From an uncultured Alphaproteobacteria bacterium (GTDB lineage Bacteria > Pseudomonadota > Alphaproteobacteria > Rs-D84): 64,000 bases of DNA. This document shows, one piece after another, positions 1 to 9,066 of the stretch. The stretch is from NCBI GenBank assembly GCA_944389265.1, contig CALXLS010000001.1, positions 18,359 through 82,358 on the forward strand, given 5' to 3'. The notes beneath the pieces were generated by a model. That model made no database searches. It worked only from the letters and a program-made list of their open reading frames with translations, and was not told where the DNA came from. Made by a program: the position numbers and the translations under genes. Each line of letters opens with the position of its first letter. The stretch's first letter is position 1.

Positions 1-794
1 CCATCCAACTCAAACGCCAAATGTGAAAACCAAGAATCTGGTGCGGCTCCATGCCAATGCTTTACCCCAGCTGGAATATGAATAACCGTACCCTCTTTTA
101 TCTCTACTGGCTCCTTACCCCATTCTTGATAGTAGCCACGTCCGCCAACACCAACTAACATCTGACCACCACCAGTTGTAGCATGGTGTATATGCCAATT
201 ATTTCTGCACCCAGGTTCAAAGGTCACATTAGAAAACTTTACTTGTTCTGTTGAAACTGGTGCCAGATAACTTTGTCCAACAAAGTATTGTGCATATGCA
301 TCGTTTGGTTCCCCAATCGGGAAGATTATTGTTTTTGCATATTCATCTTTGCTCATTGGTTGAACCGTATCTGCGTCCCCCCAAACGTTTTTAGCAAGAT
401 TAAATACTGCCCACGCCTTTGGCCAACCAGCATAAAATGCGTTATGCGTAATAATCCCTGCAATTTCAGATTTTGTTACACCATTATTCTTTGCGGTTTG
501 TAAGTGATATGTCAGTGAAGAATCTGTTATACCTTGACTCATCAAAGATACAACCGTTACGATACTTTTGGTTTTTAAATCTATCTTGCCATCGTTCCAA
601 TTTTCACCAAACAAAATATCATCGTTATAGTGTGCAAATTCTGGTGCGAAATCCCCCAGTTGATTACGCCCCGCGGTTTGAACTATTTTTTCACTCATAT
701 TATTTTCCTTTGGTTGAGTTGTAGAATTATCTGATGCAGAATCACATGCACCTAATGTTGTAATCAATGCCAATGCTGTTAATGTTTTTCTCAT
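1..794 (-). CDS. CMD-like plus cupin lipoprotein (partial, runs off left edge)
   Basis: The reading frame opens with ATG at 794-792 and stays open to base 1, so the C-terminus is missing. It starts with a lipoprotein signal whose lipobox is LGAC, followed by a Ser/Thr-rich linker. Next comes a helical domain resembling carboxymuconolactone decarboxylases (DLKTKSIVTVVSLM...). The usual catalytic Cys-x-x-His is not evident there. A cupin barrel follows with WHIHH and a later KHWHG metal-binding motif. Lipidation implies the protein is anchored to a membrane facing the periplasm. It is the last visible gene of the TetR-led operon transcribed from about 3.45 kb. CMD-cupin fusions are known as oxidoreductase or isomerase-like proteins, but the substrate here is unknown. 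Confidence 0.75.
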   Translation of the reverse strand, partial: MRKTLTALALITTLGACDSASDNSTTQPKENNMSEKIVQTAGRNQLGDFAPEFAHYNDDILFGENWNDGKIDLKTKSIVTVVSLMSQGITDSSLTYHLQTAKNNGVTKSEIAGIITHNAFYAGWPKAWAVFNLAKNVWGDADTVQPMSKDEYAKTIIFPIGEPNDAYAQYFVGQSYLAPVSTEQVKFSNVTFEPGCRNNWHIHHATTGGGQMLVGVGGRGYYQEWGKEPVEIKEGTVIHIPAGVKHWHGAAPDSWFSHLAFELD

Positions 795-806
795 ATTCAG
801 TCCTTA

Positions 807-1232
807 TTATTTCACTGAAAATGTAACTTCTACATCGCCATAACCTCCGAAGAAATCAAGTATCTGTTGTCTTGTCATATTGGGTATTTTGCCAATGCGA
901 GTGAAGTTCCAACTGTTGGTGTCATAATATATGACAATCGTGTTGCCTAGATATAAAATCACATCACCTGCATACGTGGTTATATTTTCATCTGACCTTG
1001 GTAAATCAAACCCTAGTTTACCTGTTTTTTCAAAATTCCCGTAATCAGACATTTTAACCGTTATATCACCAGAAGACAATTTTTCAGCAAAAGCCTTGGC
1101 AGATGGATTGTCTGCCAACTCTATGTCCAAAGATTTGTTCCCACAATATACTTTCATTATATTTTCCTGTGCAAATGCTGGCGCACTTTGTAGTACAACC
1201 AACAATCCTATTAAACATAACCTTTTTCTCAT
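807..1232 (-). CDS. Secreted cyclophilin-like fold protein
   Basis: This 141-residue protein has a clear Sec signal peptide ending near APAFA (about residues 1-21). The mature part resembles the small bacterial cyclophilin-like fold family: GDITVKMSDYGNFEKTGKLG, then a DVILYLGNTIVIYYD strand pair and a conserved NFTRIGKI segment. Members of this family are usually encoded beside flavodoxins and alpha/beta hydrolases, as here. No enzymatic role is established. The gene sits 12-15 bases from both neighbours, indicating one transcript with them. Periplasmic location is inferred from the signal peptide. Confidence 0.7.
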   Translation of the reverse strand: MRKRLCLIGLLVVLQSAPAFAQENIMKVYCGNKSLDIELADNPSAKAFAEKLSSGDITVKMSDYGNFEKTGKLGFDLPRSDENITTYAGDVILYLGNTIVIYYDTNSWNFTRIGKIPNMTRQQILDFFGGYGDVEVTFSVK

Positions 1233-1247
1233 TTATTAAATTTGCCT

Positions 1248-2285
1248 TTATTTCAGATTTGTCTTAAAGAACGTTTCTATTTTATCAAACGGAATCTTAT
1301 CATGATTCTTGCCGCCATCGTATAAGTCAACATGAACAGCGCCTGGAATAATCATCAGTTCCTTGTTATCGCCCGTCAACTTCTTAAACGCGTCTTCGCT
1401 AAAATACCGACTATGTGCATTTTCACCATGTATCATCAACACAGGTGTATGAATTTCATTTATGTATGACAAAATAGGCATATTCATAAATGGCAACGAT
1501 GTCGTTAGTGTCCAATCTGTGTTAGAATTCTTAGATCGTACATGATAACCACGTGATGTTTTGTAATAATCATAATAATCTTGAACATATTTTGGTTCAT
1601 TACCCGTTATTTTTTGTGGCAGCCCATCACCAACAGCATAAGTACCAGATGCAAAATCTGCTGTGCGCTGTGCATTCAATTTTTCTTTTAACGCCTGTCT
1701 GTCTTCGGCAGTCATTGAATCGAAATAACCGTATGCATTTACACGACTCATGTCATACATAGTTGATGTGACTGTTGCCTTGATACGTGTATCTATCGCC
1801 GCAGCACTTAACGCAAATCCACCAAAACCACAAATACCAAGTACACCTATTTTATCTGCGTCTACATCTTTATTGTTTGATAAGAAATCAACCGCAGCTG
1901 ACATATCTTCGATACTAATTTCAGGCGACGCAATATTACGTACGGCACCTCCGCTTTCGCCTGTAAATGATGGGTCGAATGCCAATGTTATAAAACCACG
2001 GCTGGCTAATTCCTGAGCATAAAGACCCGATGCCTGCTCTTTATCAGCACCAAACGGTCCAGATATCGCAATTGCGGCAGATTTCTCCGCCGATTTATCC
2101 TTTGGCATATACAAGTCACCAACCAATTCTATACCAAAGCGATTCCTGAATTTGACTTTTTCAACGACAACATTCTCGTTTTTGGGAAACGTTTTATCCC
2201 ATGTTTGTTTAGTCATGCTTTTTACTCCTATTGCGATTGCAGTTATTCCGATTAAAGTTAAAACGATTGTTATTGCTGTTTTCAT
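1248..2285 (-). CDS. Alpha/beta hydrolase (dienelactone-hydrolase-like)
   Basis: The 345-residue protein has one N-terminal hydrophobic segment (about residues 4-22), either a membrane anchor or an uncleaved signal. An alpha/beta-hydrolase core follows: strand and oxyanion region AAIAISGPFGADKEQ, nucleophile elbow GICGFGG near residue 165, an acid in the MIHGENAHSRYF region and a His in PGAVHVDLYD near the end. The nucleophile is Cys rather than Ser, as in dienelactone-hydrolase relatives of the YcjY type. It lies in the TetR operon between the flavodoxin and the cyclophilin-like gene. Hydrolysis of a small ester, lactone or thioester is likely, but the substrate is not known. Confidence 0.8.
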   Translation of the reverse strand: MKTAITIVLTLIGITAIAIGVKSMTKQTWDKTFPKNENVVVEKVKFRNRFGIELVGDLYMPKDKSAEKSAAIAISGPFGADKEQASGLYAQELASRGFITLAFDPSFTGESGGAVRNIASPEISIEDMSAAVDFLSNNKDVDADKIGVLGICGFGGFALSAAAIDTRIKATVTSTMYDMSRVNAYGYFDSMTAEDRQALKEKLNAQRTADFASGTYAVGDGLPQKITGNEPKYVQDYYDYYKTSRGYHVRSKNSNTDWTLTTSLPFMNMPILSYINEIHTPVLMIHGENAHSRYFSEDAFKKLTGDNKELMIIPGAVHVDLYDGGKNHDKIPFDKIETFFKTNLK

Positions 2286-2298
2286 TTTTCTTCCTTTG

Positions 2299-2796
2299 CT
2301 ATTTGATGCTTTCTGCCCAAGTTTTTAGTTCTTCTGTACTAATATTTGCTGTGAAACGTTTGCCGTTTATTATTTCTGGGTTGCCTGTTGCGTCTTTCTG
2401 TAAATCAGACGCTGTATCCCCGAGTCCACTACTGCCAGAAGTTGCGAACAAAATTACTTTCTTGCCCGATAGGTCATAACTCTTTACAAACTGGTTTACT
2501 ATTTTAGGCGAAGTCCCCCACCATATAGGGAAACCCAAGAATATTGTGTCATAATCTTTAACTGGCGCATTCAAATCCGCTAATTCAGGATACGGCAACA
2601 TATTAGCCATTTCCAAAGACGACCTACTGTTTTCATCATTCCAATTTAAATCTGCATCAGTATAAGGTTGTGCTGCTTTTATTTCATAAATCGGTGCATT
2701 AATTGCAGCCGCCAAATTATTTGCCACCTTTGCCGTCGTTCCTGTCGCAGAAAAATATGCAATAAGAACAGAAGATAAAATGCTATTCATTTTCAT
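2299..2796 (-). CDS. Flavodoxin-like FMN protein
   Basis: A 165-residue flavodoxin fold. The first strand leads into the phosphate-binding loop YFSATGTTAKVA near residues 14-25. The second FMN loop is DTIFLGFPIWWGTSPKIV near residues 83-100, and a third is LFATSGSSGLGDT. These are the normal FMN contact regions of gut-type flavodoxins annotated as putative NAD(P)H or quinone electron carriers. The start overlaps the stop of the upstream TetR gene by four bases, so translation is probably coupled. It presumably supplies electrons to, or responds to the same stress as, the neighbouring hydrolase and cyclophilin-like proteins. Confidence 0.85.
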   Translation of the reverse strand: MKMNSILSSVLIAYFSATGTTAKVANNLAAAINAPIYEIKAAQPYTDADLNWNDENSRSSLEMANMLPYPELADLNAPVKDYDTIFLGFPIWWGTSPKIVNQFVKSYDLSGKKVILFATSGSSGLGDTASDLQKDATGNPEIINGKRFTANISTEELKTWAESIK

Positions 2797-3419
2797 TCCC
2801 CTTGGTTATTTAATAGTGAAACTATTGTTTGATACGCGAAGTCGTAAACTCTTTTGGTTGGGAACTTTATACCTGCAGAAGTCATCGCTTCTTTTTGTTT
2901 TTGCGTAACATTTGCATAAGGATAAAGCCCAAACATAAATGGAAAGAATATATATATGAACTTATTTATGTCCGCCCTGCTCATATGCGGGAAATATACC
3001 ACTAATAAATGTTCCACAGTGTCCAAAGCGCGTTTGTATTCTTGTTTAAATACCGTTAGTTCATCTAAAGAACAACTTTCTTCTAAATCGTATAAATTCA
3101 TAGAAAGCAATTTTAATAATACAGGACGATTTTCTAAAGTCCGAGCCAGTTTACTTGCAAATTCTTTGACGCTTAGTTTTTTATATTTTTTTACGATGCC
3201 GTCCATATCATCACACCAAAAGGCATATTCTTCACGGAATATTTCCAGAAAAATACTTTCTTTTGTTGCAAAATAATTATAAATAGAAGGTCTGGAAAAA
3301 CTTGTATATTCACTTATCTCTTTAATTGTAATTTCTTTAAAATTCATTTTCTGATAAAGTTCACGACAAGCGATAACTATTTCAGCTTTCCTTTTATCAG
3401 CATATATTATATTTCCCAC
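2793..3419 (-). CDS. TetR/AcrR-family transcriptional regulator
   Basis: This 208-residue protein has an N-terminal TetR helix-turn-helix at about residues 10-55, including FKEITIKEISEYTSFSRPSIYNYF, the most conserved TetR segment. A helical ligand-binding C-terminal domain follows. It is the first gene of the operon that contains the flavodoxin, hydrolase and cyclophilin-like genes. Two perfect palindromes lie 18 and 54 bases upstream of its start and overlap the likely promoter, so autorepression of the whole operon is the simplest reading. The inducer is unknown. A reactive electrophile or quinone would fit the downstream genes. Confidence 0.85.
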   Translation of the reverse strand: MGNIIYADKRKAEIVIACRELYQKMNFKEITIKEISEYTSFSRPSIYNYFATKESIFLEIFREEYAFWCDDMDGIVKKYKKLSVKEFASKLARTLENRPVLLKLLSMNLYDLEESCSLDELTVFKQEYKRALDTVEHLLVVYFPHMSRADINKFIYIFFPFMFGLYPYANVTQKQKEAMTSAGIKFPTKRVYDFAYQTIVSLLNNQGE

Positions 3420-3436
3420 AAAAACTCCTTTCTTGC

Positions 3437-3486
3437 TGACACAGTGTCAATATATTATATATGTCATTTTTCTGACACCGTGTCAA
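3437..3486 (-). promoter_or_regulatory. Promoter with paired TetR operators
   Basis: Two perfect palindromes, TGACACAGTGTCA (3437-3449) and TGACACCGTGTCA (3473-3485), are centred 36 bp apart upstream of the TetR gene. The distal one contains TTGACA on the minus strand (3486-3481), usable as a -35 box. An AT-rich CATATA/TATAAT region lies between the two copies. Binding of a TetR dimer to either would cover the promoter. The palindromes are seen directly; the link to the adjacent regulator is inference. Confidence 0.85.
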
Positions 3487-3602
3487 GAATTGTTTTGTAA
3501 AGATATATAACACCAAATCAAAACGCACACTGAAAAAGATAATTGCGAACAAAAATAAAGATAATATTTATATATTTACCGTATTTATTTGCGGTTTTAT
3601 TT

Positions 3603-4955
3603 CTAAAACCGTTGCGTCATAGAAAACTCTACGCCCCATTTATCAAACTCACGTTGCCATATATTTGAATCACGACGCATGTAACTGAATGTGAAAGTCG
3701 GAACAAAATTCCATACCTCCAATTTACTATTTGAAATTGATACTGCATACCTCTGTGTTAAACTGCTTTCTGCAATTTGTTCAAACTTTCCGTCTTTTAC
3801 AACCCAGCGCATATCATCATAATCCTGCAAATACGCAGATACATCAAAATATACATTAAACTGGGCTGGCAAATCTATCCCAAAACCTATTCCTAAACTT
3901 GGTCGCCAATTTGAATACACTCTATCCTTTGTAACCTCTCTTGCAACCCCCAATCGCAACATTACATATTTTGAGGAATCAAACGAATGTATAAAGCGAC
4001 TTGTGGCGTCATACGTTTGACCATCTAAAATCAATCCAAAATCATCGTATGTATTATCACTAACAAGAAGCGACAGTTGCCCAGATGTCTTACGTGTAAA
4101 ATCATAGTTTATATTTAAACGCCCACCCGCAGACCAATTATAAGGATTCCAACCATACCACCGCCTGCTTGCCGTTGCAGCAAACCATATATCACCGTTT
4201 TCCCATACATACCTTGGTCCCGAACTTACAAACAATAACAAGTCATCAAAATCGTGCTTATTATAGATATTTGCATAAATATTCGCATCCGATTTCCAAC
4301 GCCACTTTTCTGACAATCGAAACTCGTAATCACCACCCAAAACGAAGTTAAAACCAACTGCTTTTTCTGGCTCAGGCAATTGTCTGCATAGTGGTCCAAA
4401 AATCGTATCAACACATTCTTCCCCACCAACAGAAGTGTTAATATTATTATCTGGTGCCATGCCTAAGTTTAAATACACATTCCAGTTTTTGTTCTGACGA
4501 ATTACGTATCTCATATAATTCATCACATTTTTTATATCGTCTGGTAAGTCTTTACCCGCCATGGCACGACGCAACTGATAATCTGCCTGGCGCCATTGTT
4601 TTGTATTCATATAGCAAATTGCTAATTCAAATCGAACTCTTGCTAAATCTGGATATTTATCAAGAATCTTGCGATATATCTTTATCGCTGTTTCATAATC
4701 TTTGTTTGCAGTAGCAACACGCCCACGTAAGAAATTTTGCTCAATATTTAATGCGACACTTTCAAATTCTGGCAGGTTATCTAATATAGATTCTGCCTGT
4801 TCTATTTCACCCTTGTCTATCAATGCACCAGTTATTTTTAGTGCATCAACTGCAGACATAGTAATTTCTTTTGAATTATCTTTGGGCTTATGCAATTCTG
4901 CCCAGCACAAGCTGGGCAGAACGATAATGATAAAAGCGAACAATAATTTCTTCAC
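3603..4955 (-). CDS. Slam-type surface lipoprotein assembly modifier
   Basis: A 450-residue outer-membrane protein. A signal peptide (about residues 1-19, ending CWA) is followed by a TPR-rich periplasmic domain (residues 35-150, with repeats such as RVATANKDYETAIKIYRKIL and ELAICYMNTKQWRQADYQL). The rest is a beta-barrel of about 300 residues ending in FSMTQRF with the terminal aromatic typical of outer-membrane barrels. This TPR-plus-14-strand-barrel layout is that of Slam (DUF560) proteins, which move TbpB-like lipoproteins to the cell surface. Its stop-start boundary is tight with the upstream lipoprotein gene (shared base 4955), and a second likely client is divergent beyond it. Confidence 0.88.
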   Translation of the reverse strand: MKKLLFAFIIIVLPSLCWAELHKPKDNSKEITMSAVDALKITGALIDKGEIEQAESILDNLPEFESVALNIEQNFLRGRVATANKDYETAIKIYRKILDKYPDLARVRFELAICYMNTKQWRQADYQLRRAMAGKDLPDDIKNVMNYMRYVIRQNKNWNVYLNLGMAPDNNINTSVGGEECVDTIFGPLCRQLPEPEKAVGFNFVLGGDYEFRLSEKWRWKSDANIYANIYNKHDFDDLLLFVSSGPRYVWENGDIWFAATASRRWYGWNPYNWSAGGRLNINYDFTRKTSGQLSLLVSDNTYDDFGLILDGQTYDATSRFIHSFDSSKYVMLRLGVAREVTKDRVYSNWRPSLGIGFGIDLPAQFNVYFDVSAYLQDYDDMRWVVKDGKFEQIAESSLTQRYAVSISNSKLEVWNFVPTFTFSYMRRDSNIWQREFDKWGVEFSMTQRF

Positions 4956-5860
4956 TATTTCACACCAAATGCTACGTCCATTTTAATCCCAGATATAGAT
5001 TCTTGAAATTTTACATTTCCAACCGCCTCTGATGGGATACCCATATCTGGTCTCGCACCATAATACCCAACATCCATTTCTGCACCTGATGTTGTAACCT
5101 TATTACCAGCAACGTCAAATTTCACTAAATCTTCTTTGTTCTTATAATTACTAAACTCTATTGTACCTGCTGCGTCATCTTTTACTATGATGTCATACCA
5201 GTTATCAAATATAGCGCCAAGTGTACTAACACCCGTTTCTTTATCAAAGTTTAATACAGCATCGCCATCTAATTTTACAAATTCTGAATCTGCACTTGCA
5301 CCACCGACTGCACGTCCAGAAAATTGCACATCTTTTACAATATCCGCAACATCTATCTTTTGTGCTGCATTACCACTAACAAAAACTTTATCTTCTATAC
5401 TAGTACAATTTACCGTATTTTCATTTATAATTTCATACGTACCAAAGTCCGAATACGACAAACCTAATTCTTTTCCCAAAGAAGAATAGTCAAAACTTTC
5501 ATCCGCAATTTCTATACGCACGCTAGAATTTCTATTTCCACGCGAAGGTCTGGTTCCCCTATCAGATTGCACAATATTTTCTGCATCATTTCCCCTGTCT
5601 GTACTTGGAACCAAATTTACGTCATCCCCACGTTCATCAGTTGGATTACGATCGGATGTATCACCCCGATTGTCACTTGGTTCTGGGTTCGTTTCACCCC
5701 GATTGTCACTTGGTAAATAATTTGAACTATTTCCACGACCTGATGTCGGTATATGCTTAGTACAACCTTCGGCAGAATCAAGGCATGCTGGGGAATATCC
5801 ACCGCCACCACCACAAGCAGCCAAAATAACAGTTAACATTAAACAAGTTATTTTTTTCAT
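4955..5860 (-). CDS. TbpB-like surface lipoprotein with RGD-containing repeat linker
   Basis: This 301-residue lipoprotein has the signal MKKITCLMLTVILAAC with lipobox LAAC and a Gly-rich tether. Residues about 38-110 form an unusual stalk made of a degenerate repeat around SDNRGD, seen as SGRGN, SDNRGE, SDNRGD, TDERGD, STDRGN and QSDRG. RGD occurs twice. The C-terminal half is a TbpB-type eight-stranded barrel: YSSLGKELGLSYSDFGTYE, DKETGVSTLGAIFDNW, AGTIEFSNYKN and a final GIKMDVAFGVK. The adjacent Slam gene makes surface display very likely. The ligand is unknown; the barrel shares blocks with the divergent lipoprotein at 6021-7268. Confidence 0.85.
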   Translation of the reverse strand: MKKITCLMLTVILAACGGGGGYSPACLDSAEGCTKHIPTSGRGNSSNYLPSDNRGETNPEPSDNRGDTSDRNPTDERGDDVNLVPSTDRGNDAENIVQSDRGTRPSRGNRNSSVRIEIADESFDYSSLGKELGLSYSDFGTYEIINENTVNCTSIEDKVFVSGNAAQKIDVADIVKDVQFSGRAVGGASADSEFVKLDGDAVLNFDKETGVSTLGAIFDNWYDIIVKDDAAGTIEFSNYKNKEDLVKFDVAGNKVTTSGAEMDVGYYGARPDMGIPSEAVGNVKFQESISGIKMDVAFGVK

Positions 5861-5888
5861 TTTATTTCCCCTTATCCTTTATGTAAGA

Positions 5889-5917
5889 ATTATACCCTAT
5901 CCCACATTTATAAACAA
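5889..5917 (-). promoter_or_regulatory. Promoter of lipoprotein-Slam operon
   Basis: On the minus strand TTGTTT (5917-5912) and TATAAT (5894-5889) are separated by 17 bp. The start codon is at 5860 and is preceded by AAGGGG. Confidence 0.7.
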
Positions 5918-5952
5918 GGACTTGTTTTTATCATAACAACGACTTTATTCCC

Positions 5953-5982
5953 TTGAAAAAGAAATCAGTCCTATACTATACT
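5953..5982 (+). promoter_or_regulatory. Promoter of divergent lipoprotein
   Basis: TTGAAA (5953-5958) and TATACT (5977-5982) are 18 bp apart. They are followed by an AGGAGG ribosome binding site at 6009-6014 ahead of the ATG at 6021. Confidence 0.7.
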
Positions 5983-6020
5983 CAAATATATAAATGATCC
6001 TGTTAGTTAGGAGGATATCC

Positions 6021-7268
6021 ATGAAAAAACTTACTTTTTTATTTATTGTAAATGCTTTGTTAGCTGCTTGTGGTTTAAGCAATAGTGATGTTGATGGTTA
6101 TTCTGCACATCCTGGCAACAGAAATCAATATAATCCTAGTTTAGACCTACCTTATAAAAATACTGCACAGAATAGCAATAAAGAAATTACAGGAATGGTC
6201 TCAAGTTCTTATGACCAGTTAAATAGATTTATAGCATACAGGTTATCTGGTTATACCAACTACCCTATTAGCAATTATCAAGAAATTGCAAGTTTAGCTG
6301 TATGGCTGACTTCCGATGATAGAACTGCATCAGATATAAAAGATAAGTTTTATGAGAACTCTACCTTATTACACAATGCAATGTATGTAATTAACAAAAG
6401 TTTAGCAAGTTGCGTTAAATTTGTATCTTCTTATTCTGGCGAAGATGTGGGTAATTGTTTTGTAAAATGGCGCGCAGATAACGCGGTCACTTTTGATAAA
6501 GCAGCGCAATCTATTCGTGAAAATGCCGACTTTATAAATATACAGTCCGCGGAATTTTCTACAAACGATGATATAGTATTAAAGTTCGTTATTGATGACG
6601 GCGAAGAAAATAATGGTCCTGGTAAAATAACTGCTATAAAAGTCGCAGACCAACAATATAACCGTATTGAAGATACCTATACATTTGAAAATGAAGAATC
6701 TATTTTAACTTATAATTCTCTTGGTAAAGAATTAGGGCTTTCTTATTCTGATTTCGGAACCTACAAAGTAGTAAACAAAATCAATAACGAAATTTTAACT
6801 GATAATACGCCTTTTGCAGGTGGTTATTCCGCAAAAGAAATTACAGACATTGCACAAAATATCGAATTTACAGGTAAAGCTATCGGTACTGTTTCAAAAA
6901 TGGCAGAAGATGGCGAGCAAAAGAAACTAGAAAAAATTGATATTGCGGGGAATGCTGCGCTAAACTTTGATAACGAAACAGGTGTTAGTACACTTGGCGC
7001 TACATTTGATAACTGGTATGATGTCACAGTAAAAGATGATACCGCAGGTACAATAGAATTTAGTAATTATAAGAATAATGCTAATGAATATGACATGCAA
7101 GTATCTGGCGATATGATAGAAGACAAAATAACTGCAAGTGGCGCAAATATGGATGTGAATTATTACGGTCAATTTCCAGAAAATAAAAGACCAACCGAGG
7201 CCGCTGGATTGGTTCAATACAAAGACGCAAATGGTGTAAAGTTAGATATGGCATTTGGCGCTAAGTAA
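6021..7268 (+). CDS. TbpB-like surface lipoprotein, second Slam client
   Basis: The ATG at 6021 follows AGGAGG and gives a 415-residue lipoprotein with lipobox LAAC. A longer in-frame start at 5994 would put ten residues before the signal and is unlikely. A helical N-terminal region of about 190 residues (for example ASCVKFVSSYSGEDVGNCF) has no counterpart in the neighbouring lipoprotein. The C-terminal barrel repeats its signature blocks: YNSLGKELGLSYSDFGTYK, NETGVSTLGATFDNWYDVTV, AGTIEFSNYKNN and GVKLDMAFGAK. Different N-domains on a shared barrel suggest duplicated Slam substrates with diverged ligands. It faces away from the Slam operon with its own promoter. Confidence 0.85.
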   Translation: MKKLTFLFIVNALLAACGLSNSDVDGYSAHPGNRNQYNPSLDLPYKNTAQNSNKEITGMVSSSYDQLNRFIAYRLSGYTNYPISNYQEIASLAVWLTSDDRTASDIKDKFYENSTLLHNAMYVINKSLASCVKFVSSYSGEDVGNCFVKWRADNAVTFDKAAQSIRENADFINIQSAEFSTNDDIVLKFVIDDGEENNGPGKITAIKVADQQYNRIEDTYTFENEESILTYNSLGKELGLSYSDFGTYKVVNKINNEILTDNTPFAGGYSAKEITDIAQNIEFTGKAIGTVSKMAEDGEQKKLEKIDIAGNAALNFDNETGVSTLGATFDNWYDVTVKDDTAGTIEFSNYKNNANEYDMQVSGDMIEDKITASGANMDVNYYGQFPENKRPTEAAGLVQYKDANGVKLDMAFGAK

Positions 7269-7273
7269 AAAAT

Positions 7274-9058
7274 TTATGCGTTCATAGATTTCTCGTCTGA
7301 TTTAAACTGCATATCGTATAACGTTTTATATGCACCACATTCACGGTTTAACAAGTCTTTATGAGTCCCCATTTCTACAATTTCACCATTGTTTATTACT
7401 ACTATCTTTGATGCGTTCCTTATTGTAGAAAGTCTATGTGCTATTACAAAAACTGTTTTATCCTGCATCAGGTTCTCTATCGCTTTTTGTACAACAGCTT
7501 CTGCTTTGTTATCAAGCGCTGACGTTGCTTCATCCAAAACCAATATCGGTGCATTCTTTAAAAACGCGCGTGCAATGGCAACCCTTTGTTTCTGCCCACC
7601 CGAAAGTAGAATTCCCCGTTCCCCAATTTCTGTCTCTAAACCATCTTTTAAACTTGCAATAAATTTATCTAAATATGCCATTTTTACTGCTTTCTGTAAT
7701 TCTTCTTCGCTAGCATCTTTATTACCCAGCATTATATTTTCGCGAATTGTACCACCGAATAAAAAATTATCTTGAAAAACAACGCCTATATTCTGCCGAA
7801 GTGAATGTAATGTGAAGTCCCTTATATCTGTACCATCTATACAAATTTGCCCCGATGTCACATCATAAAATCTTGGCAGAAGACTTACTAACGTAGTCTT
7901 TCCACCACCAGAATTACCAACCAATGCTATTGTTTCACCCTGCTTTACAGTTAAATTTATATTTTTTAAAATAGGAACCCCTTGATTATATTCAAAACCT
8001 AAATTCTTAAATTCTATCAACTTATGAGTTGCAGGCATTTCTTTTGCATTAGGTTTATTTGTTATTGCAGGTTTCGCATTCAAAATATCGAATACTCTAT
8101 CTATTGCCATAAAAGACATCAAAACAGAATTGTAATTAGAGCCTATACTTTTCATAGGCGTATACAACATAACCAACGCAGTTAAAAACGATACAAAGTT
8201 ACCTGCAGAAATTTTACCTTCTAAAATTAAAAAAGACCCAAACCAAATAGATAAACCTATACCAATAGACAATATCACATGCATAACCGGTGTCACCCAA
8301 CGAGTACGCTGCAACATTTTTATCTTTAATCTAAACACACCGTCTAAAACGCTATTAAATTTGCCCTTTTGATGCTCAGATAAGTTATAAGCAATAACCG
8401 TCTTGTTCCCAGAATAAGATTCATTATATGCAGTCAAAAGCGCCGCATCGGCCGCAATAGATTGACTCATAACAGAGTCCACCTTTTTACGTAAAGAACT
8501 CATCGGTAAAAAGGCACCTATTAAAATCGCAACACACAAAAAAGCCAATTGCCAAGAATTATAAAACAGTACCGCTATCAGTGATATTGCAGTAAACAAC
8601 TTCTGAACAAATGTTTTTAAATTTGTTAGTAATCCTGCACAGGCCAAGTCTGCATTATTATTAAACATAAATATTATGTCACCAGAATTCTTGGTGTTAA
8701 AAAAGTTAGTCTCAAAATCTAACATTTTCTTATATAAATCTAACTTCAATAAATTCGTTATTTTTGCACCAACCCAAGTATTTAAATAATTCGCAGCGTA
8801 AGTTAGTCCTCCTTGAATACAAGTAAAAGCAATTATCGCCAATGGTATGTACCATGCGGTCTGTACCGATTTTTCTACCATAACTAAATCCATATACGGT
8901 TTTAACGATAATGCAATTACTGCATCTAATGAACCAATAGGTATTGTTATAAGTAAAGACATTAACCCAGGAAACCAATATGGCTTTATATAAGGCCACA
9001 TTCGCTTATAATTCTTTACAAACATATTCTGACTTAAACGCTTCTTTATTTTACTCAT
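7274..9058 (-). CDS. MsbA-like lipid/glycolipid ABC exporter
   Basis: A 594-residue half-transporter with a six-helix membrane domain (about residues 25-320) and a C-terminal ATPase. Walker A is GNSGGGKTT, the Q-loop follows in NIGVVFQDNFLFGG, the signature is LSGGQKQR, Walker B is ILVLDEATSALD and the switch His lies in FVIAHRLSTI. Length and order match MsbA and related lipid-A or lipid-linked glycan flippases, which act as homodimers in the inner membrane. It is the last gene of the surface-glycan operon, nine bases after a glycosyltransferase-like gene, so export of that glycolipid is plausible. The specificity is inferred. Confidence 0.87.
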   Translation of the reverse strand: MSKIKKRLSQNMFVKNYKRMWPYIKPYWFPGLMSLLITIPIGSLDAVIALSLKPYMDLVMVEKSVQTAWYIPLAIIAFTCIQGGLTYAANYLNTWVGAKITNLLKLDLYKKMLDFETNFFNTKNSGDIIFMFNNNADLACAGLLTNLKTFVQKLFTAISLIAVLFYNSWQLAFLCVAILIGAFLPMSSLRKKVDSVMSQSIAADAALLTAYNESYSGNKTVIAYNLSEHQKGKFNSVLDGVFRLKIKMLQRTRWVTPVMHVILSIGIGLSIWFGSFLILEGKISAGNFVSFLTALVMLYTPMKSIGSNYNSVLMSFMAIDRVFDILNAKPAITNKPNAKEMPATHKLIEFKNLGFEYNQGVPILKNINLTVKQGETIALVGNSGGGKTTLVSLLPRFYDVTSGQICIDGTDIRDFTLHSLRQNIGVVFQDNFLFGGTIRENIMLGNKDASEEELQKAVKMAYLDKFIASLKDGLETEIGERGILLSGGQKQRVAIARAFLKNAPILVLDEATSALDNKAEAVVQKAIENLMQDKTVFVIAHRLSTIRNASKIVVINNGEIVEMGTHKDLLNRECGAYKTLYDMQFKSDEKSMNA

Positions 9059-9066
9059 AACACTCT

